Assembly (NCBI GenBank): GCA_028386065.3
Contig: JAKUCV010001006.1
Span: forward strand, 46,539-110,538
Source: Turnera subulata
Lineage: Eukaryota; Streptophyta; Magnoliopsida; Malpighiales; Passifloraceae
Length of the DNA: 64,000 nt
Reading direction: 5' to 3'
Part shown: in pieces, positions 59,611-64,000 of the stretch
Position numbering within the stretch: position 1 is the stretch's first letter
Layout: every line of letters begins with the position of its first letter
Notes under the pieces: model-generated
Told to the model about the DNA's origin: nothing
Databases searched by the model: none
What the model saw: the letters and a program-made list of their open reading frames with translations, nothing else
Position numbers and translations under genes: made by a program

Positions 59611-61507
59611 ATGATTCTGGTATTTAACTTTGAAAAAAAATATATATTCACCTTGAGAAAACTATGTACAGTTTAATTCTGGTATTTCGAAAAAAAATAT
59701 ATATATATACTTTGATTCTTGAAAATTAAGATAATTATATGTTGTTTTAGAAAATTAGTATTATGTTTATCTAGGCAAAGATATATATTAAGATTATATT
59801 TTCTGGATTATTATTATATTTCTGGAGAATTATGGGAGTACTGTTGGAATATATATAGTATACATAATTAATATTTCTAAAAAAATAAATTATTATGTTG
59901 ACATATAATGGTTTGGAAATGTATTTTGTCTTTAGAAAATATATATATGTATATTTATAATTCGCATTTATTTTCAGTAAATAAAGTTTATATAATTATG
60001 TTTTCTGGAAGTATGGTTTTCTAAAGATAATAATATTTAGTAATTATATTTTGGCAAGTAATATATTTTATGGAATAATTTTGGGAAAATACATATATAT
60101 GATATAATCTCCAGCAAAATTATGATGTTTATTATTTTGGAAAAAAATTATATTATTTTATGAAATATTTTGATTTAATAGCTTTGGAAATATATTTTTG
60201 TAATCTTATATGCATACGATATATTTTCGGAAAAAGGTTTAATTATGGTAAAAGATGATAATAAAGGATATGAACTGGGATGGGTATATTTCGCAGTATT
60301 GGCATCATAGCATACCGATTAAGTGCATTTATGTGAGCATGTTGTTTTGTTGTGTAGGTTTTGATATCGAACAGTTCCCCGTGGAGCCGGCTTTGGACCG
60401 GTCATTGTCTTCAGAGTTGAGTAATCGGCCAAGAAGAGGATGGATTTCCTTCAATATGTGCCTATATTACTCGGTTGTTGTGTTTGATGATTATTGCACT
60501 GTTGAGTGTTGCGTTTGCTGTGATTTGTTTCGGGATGTTTATCCCAGTACTTTGTTTGATTTTGGGATGTTCTATTCCCGTGCTTTGAGTTTTGGTTGTT
60601 TATTTCCCTATCTTTTAGTATAAGAATAATGAGTTAAGTAATAAAATGTAATAAGGATGTCGATCCTCGGTTTTGGATGGGATGTCTATCCTGGTATTTT
60701 GGTTAGGGATGTTGATCCTGTGACTTGGTTTTGAATAATGATAATATAATTGTCACGTGGTAAGTAGTGGTACGACTCGATGGTTTAAGACTGTTTTGTG
60801 GTGGCCATGACCTGGGTTACTTGTGATAAGCATGTCTATGCTTGAGATGTCTATCCCGTGATTATATTTGGGATGTCTATCGCTGGGTTCTTATTTTTGG
60901 GATGTCGATCCCTAGGCTCTCTTGGATTTGGTCTGGCACCCGGAATGTGTTGATAACCAGGTCTGACCCCTAGCTTATCCGTGACGGGGCCCGGAAAGAT
61001 AAAATTGGAAATTGGATTTTTATTTGAGTCTTTTTTGTCTTGGACCAGTTTTGGGTCGAGTTTTTGGTTTGGTATGTATTTGGCGGTTTTTGCTTGTTTT
61101 CGACTTGAGTAATTTATAGTATTGCATATTGATTGTCTATCCTTCGTCGGTGAGCACTTCGGACTCACCCCTCACCTGCGGGCTTTCATCTCGTAGGATG
61201 GATTATTTGTGGTACAGGTTTGGTGCATTCCAGATAGGCTGCGGCGTTATCCCTTGGACAGGACTCGGATCCAAAGTTGCATCATGTGTCGCATACAGTG
61301 TCTTAGTGAGTTATTAGGTCTTCCGCTGTGCTACTTTTTGCTATTGTTGGGCCATTGGGCCGGTTATGATGTTATTAATGTTTTTATTTTGGGCTGTTGA
61401 GTCCGAGTTTCTGTTGTATACACTGTATGCTGGGTTTTGTTTGGTTGGGTCATTACAGTTCCGGCACGTGTTTACTGTGTATGGTAAATACGGATCGGGG
61501 CGTTTCA

Positions 61508-61927
61508 TGTTTGACTAAGTAGTAGTAGTTTGTTTCCCAAATCACTTCAATCTAATATTCTAAGCTCCCGGAAACAAAAAAAAAAAATTCACCTACCAAA
61601 ATGAGTTTTGACATAACGATAACACCACATGAATTTGACACGGAATTAATAGGTTAAAGACGTTTTCAATCCATTTTGTTGAAGGGATTTACCCGACTCG
61701 GCACCAGGTCAAGTTAGGTCGCAGATGAGTCCACTAACCTGATAGATACCAGAGCCAAATATATTTAAACTCTATAAATTTTTAATATATGACTCATTTG
61801 ATAAGTTACTAAAATTATTCAAAATTATTATTATATTATGATTCTAGAATCTATAATTTTATTTAATATATTAAAAAAACTAATTATGTTTCCTATTTCC
61901 TAGGTGGGTACTTTGGGAAGTCTGCCT
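61508..61927. other. No gene recognised (flank of element 4)
   Basis: AT-rich sequence beginning with the imperfect duplication TGTTT. It should be the continuation of the original sequence upstream of RPSA. Confidence 0.45.
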
Positions 61928-62947
61928 TGTAACAGCCCGGGTAAAAATTTAGATTTTTACCGGGACTATTAAAATCGTTATACAGTGATTTACCGAATGA
62001 ATTAATCTTGGATAATTAATTCAAGGTAAATCGAGTGTTGTTTTTTGAAACCGAGTTTTCTTCCCGCGATCGGGATTTTTCCGGGGATTTTTCGGACCTA
62101 AGTTGGTATTTTTCGAGTTCCAGAATCCTCAGGAAATCACACCGGAAAAATAACTAAGGGGGGTATGCAGTTATTTTCTGGTCTGGTTTGGACACGCTGG
62201 CAATAATGCAGGCGGCGCCTTATCTTTTTTCTGCCTGTGAAGCCCGTGATTTCAGCACCAGTACGATATCACCCTCCTTTCTTCTGTGCAAAAAAATCCA
62301 TAACCCAGCTTCTCGTTCTTTTCCTGCCTGCACAACTCCACAAACAGAAACAAAAAAAAAAGAACAATACACAAACACCACCACCCTTCGCCACCGCAGC
62401 CACCACCAAGGCTAGCTGAGGCGCAGCAGCCAGCTTCTTCCTCTCCCTTTTCCTCCTTCTTCCTTCCCCTCTTCCGCCTGCCACACCAGCACCTGCAGCC
62501 GCCACCGTTTCCCCTCAGACCAGCCGCCACCATCTTTCGCTCCTTTCCTCCCTTGCTCGTCACTGCAGGTCGCCGCCCAGAGCTGCAGCATCGGCAGCCG
62601 AGTGCTACCACGACACTTGCACGCGTCGCCTCATCTGGAACACCGCCTCCTCGTCTGCTCGTGACGACCACCCTCCTTTTTTTCTCGCAGACGCACCAGC
62701 AGCCCCGACGCCGACTTCCTCGCGTTTCCGTTCCATGGAGATCTGACGAGCAGAGCCGCCCGGATCCACCGTCCCTTTCCCTCGCGTTTCCTCTCCTCAT
62801 CGCCGCTGCGAGCACCTGCAACCATCTCCGTCGCCGCACCGACCAGATGCAGCCTCCACCGCGTCGCTGTCGTCTCGTCGCTTGTCCCGTGCCGCCGACG
62901 CTCCTGTGGTGAGTATGGGTCGACGATGACCCGTTTTTGGCAGGGTC
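61928..62947 (+). mobile_element. LTR head of the element 4 superfamily, interrupted
   Basis: It starts TGTAACAGCCCGGGTAAAAA and follows the element 4 LTR opening (ATGAATTAATCTTG, TAATTCAAGGTAAATCGAGT). A GC-rich leader (about 62390-62908) ends at GTG|GTGAGTATGG (GT at 62909). It is cut 38 bp later by another LTR start at 62948. Frames across the leader are Pro/Arg/Ser-rich and not convincing genes. Confidence 0.7.
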
Positions 62948-64000
62948 TGTAACAGCCCGGGTAAAAATTTTGGATTTTTACCGGACTGTAAAAGTCTATT
63001 TACCGTGATTTACTGTTGAATTAATCTTGGGTAATTAGTTCAAGGTAAATCGGGAGTCGTTTTTCGAATCCGAGTGCTTTCCCGCGCTCGTGATTTCCCC
63101 GCGGATTTTTCGAACCTAAGTTGGTATTTTCCGAGTTTCGAAATTTCTCGGAAAATCACACCGGAAAATAACTAAGGAGGTATCGGTTATTTTTTGGTCC
63201 GGATCGGATTCGCCCGTAATACGGACGAATTATATTATTTGATGTTCACATGCTTAATAGTAAAACAATAAAAAAATAAATAAAAAAAAAAGAGAAACCA
63301 GTTTAAAGCCGGTTGAAGAGAGGAGGAGAGCAGAAAAAAAAAAAGAAAAAGAGAAGAGAGAAAAATGGAGAGAAAAAGAAAAATAAGAGAGAAAGAAAGA
63401 AAAGAGTGAAAAAAAAAAGAAGAAAAAAACAAAAGAAGAGGGGGAGAAGCCACCGGCCGCCGACAGCCAACCTCGCCCTCCCTTCCTGCTCGCCTGCTGC
63501 CGCCGCTGAGGACGCGTCGTCGCCGCCCGGAGCCGCAGCATCGACAGCCGTGAGTCGCCGCCCGTCATGCTGACGCCTTCCTCCTCACTTCCCTTCGCCC
63601 AGATGCTCCACCCGATGCGAGACAACCCGCGAGCCGCCGCCGGATCCGCCACCCTTTCTTCTCCTTCGCGACACCATCACTGGTCGCAACTGCCGCCACC
63701 GCATGCTGCGTCGTCAGCGCCTCCCCGTCCCTACTCGTGCCGCCCGCCGTGTTCCTCTCCGACTTGTGCCGCCGCTGCAACCCTGTGGTAAGCAAGGGTC
63801 GACGACCCGTTTACCATGGACTTGACCCGGATTTGGTTAAGTGCTGGGTCGGGTTTCTTTTACGGATCTGGGCTTTGTTGGATTTTGGTTGGGCTTTGAC
63901 ATGTGGGCTTGGATGTTTGGGCCGGGCTGTGGCCTTGCAGCTGGGCTGGGCCGAGTTGTTTGGTTGGACTTGGGCATGGGCTTACTGTTCATGGCCCAGT
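62948..64000 (+). mobile_element. LTR head of the element 4 superfamily (runs off the window)
   Basis: It starts TGTAACAGCCCGGGTAAAAA. A purine tract (about 63276-63435) and a GC-rich leader end at GTG|GTAAGCAAGG (GT at 63788). The leader shares CGCAGCATCG(A/G)CAGCCG-type segments with the copy starting at 61928. The 3' part lies beyond the window. Confidence 0.7.

Noticed and set aside
62252..62839. 195-codon Arg/Gly-rich frame on the minus strand
   Set aside because: It lies antisense to the GC-rich LTR leader. The composition follows GC-richness and no family is recognisable.
63254..63652. Phe/Ser-rich frame on the minus strand
   Set aside because: It is the complement of a purine tract in the LTR and is low complexity.

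Overview
The window is plant nuclear DNA, most likely from a eudicot. It has spliced plant genes (a NAC transcription factor, a P-class PPR protein, cytosolic ribosomal protein SA) set among nested plant transposable elements. No organellar or bacterial features were seen. Coding similarity was judged by eye from known families, with no searches run.

Layout: 1-3.8 kb holds the last codons of an unidentified gene and a ~180-bp tandem repeat. 3.8-10.2 kb is a probable Mutator-like element (MULE). Its transposase reading frame is split by a 3'-truncated hAT copy (BED finger plus DUF659), and a broken GRF-zinc-finger gene lies on the opposite strand. 10.8-29.7 kb is a nest of LTR retrotransposons: a copia remnant, a minus-strand Ty3/gypsy element lacking RT/RNase H/integrase (element 3), a full element inserted in its LTR (element 1, 12232-19207, 5-bp duplication ATCTT), a solo LTR inserted in its protease region (20983-21978, duplication GAAAC), and a nearly intact plus-strand element (element 2, 22390-29689) holding a 959-bp assembly gap. 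The gypsy elements look CRM-like: their pol frame runs about 220 nt into the 3' LTR and ends in a GPITR-type tail.

29.7-48.2 kb is the gene island, with all three genes on the minus strand: NAC (33929-36007), PPR (42859-44640, similar to Arabidopsis At5g15010) and RPSA/uS2 (46092-47809, five exons). A tRNA-derived SINE with a 19-bp duplication lies at 41398-41516.

48.2-61.5 kb is a large LTR element (element 4) starting 389 bp upstream of the RPSA start codon. It has 2.8-kb LTRs, no visible gag-pol, and two antisense ORFs, each preceded by a TATA box. It is itself interrupted by a 3.1-kb solo LTR (duplication TTACA) and, in its 3' LTR, by a 1.46-kb LTR-like insertion. That insertion carries 16 copies of the palindrome AACATCGATGTT spaced mostly 20-22 bp apart, about 100 bp upstream of a minus-strand TATA box. 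This array is the most striking signal in the window. Other LTRs here carry their own unrelated palindrome arrays and share a GC-rich leader ending at a splice-donor-like site. The window ends in two further LTR heads of the element-4 superfamily (61928 and 62948).
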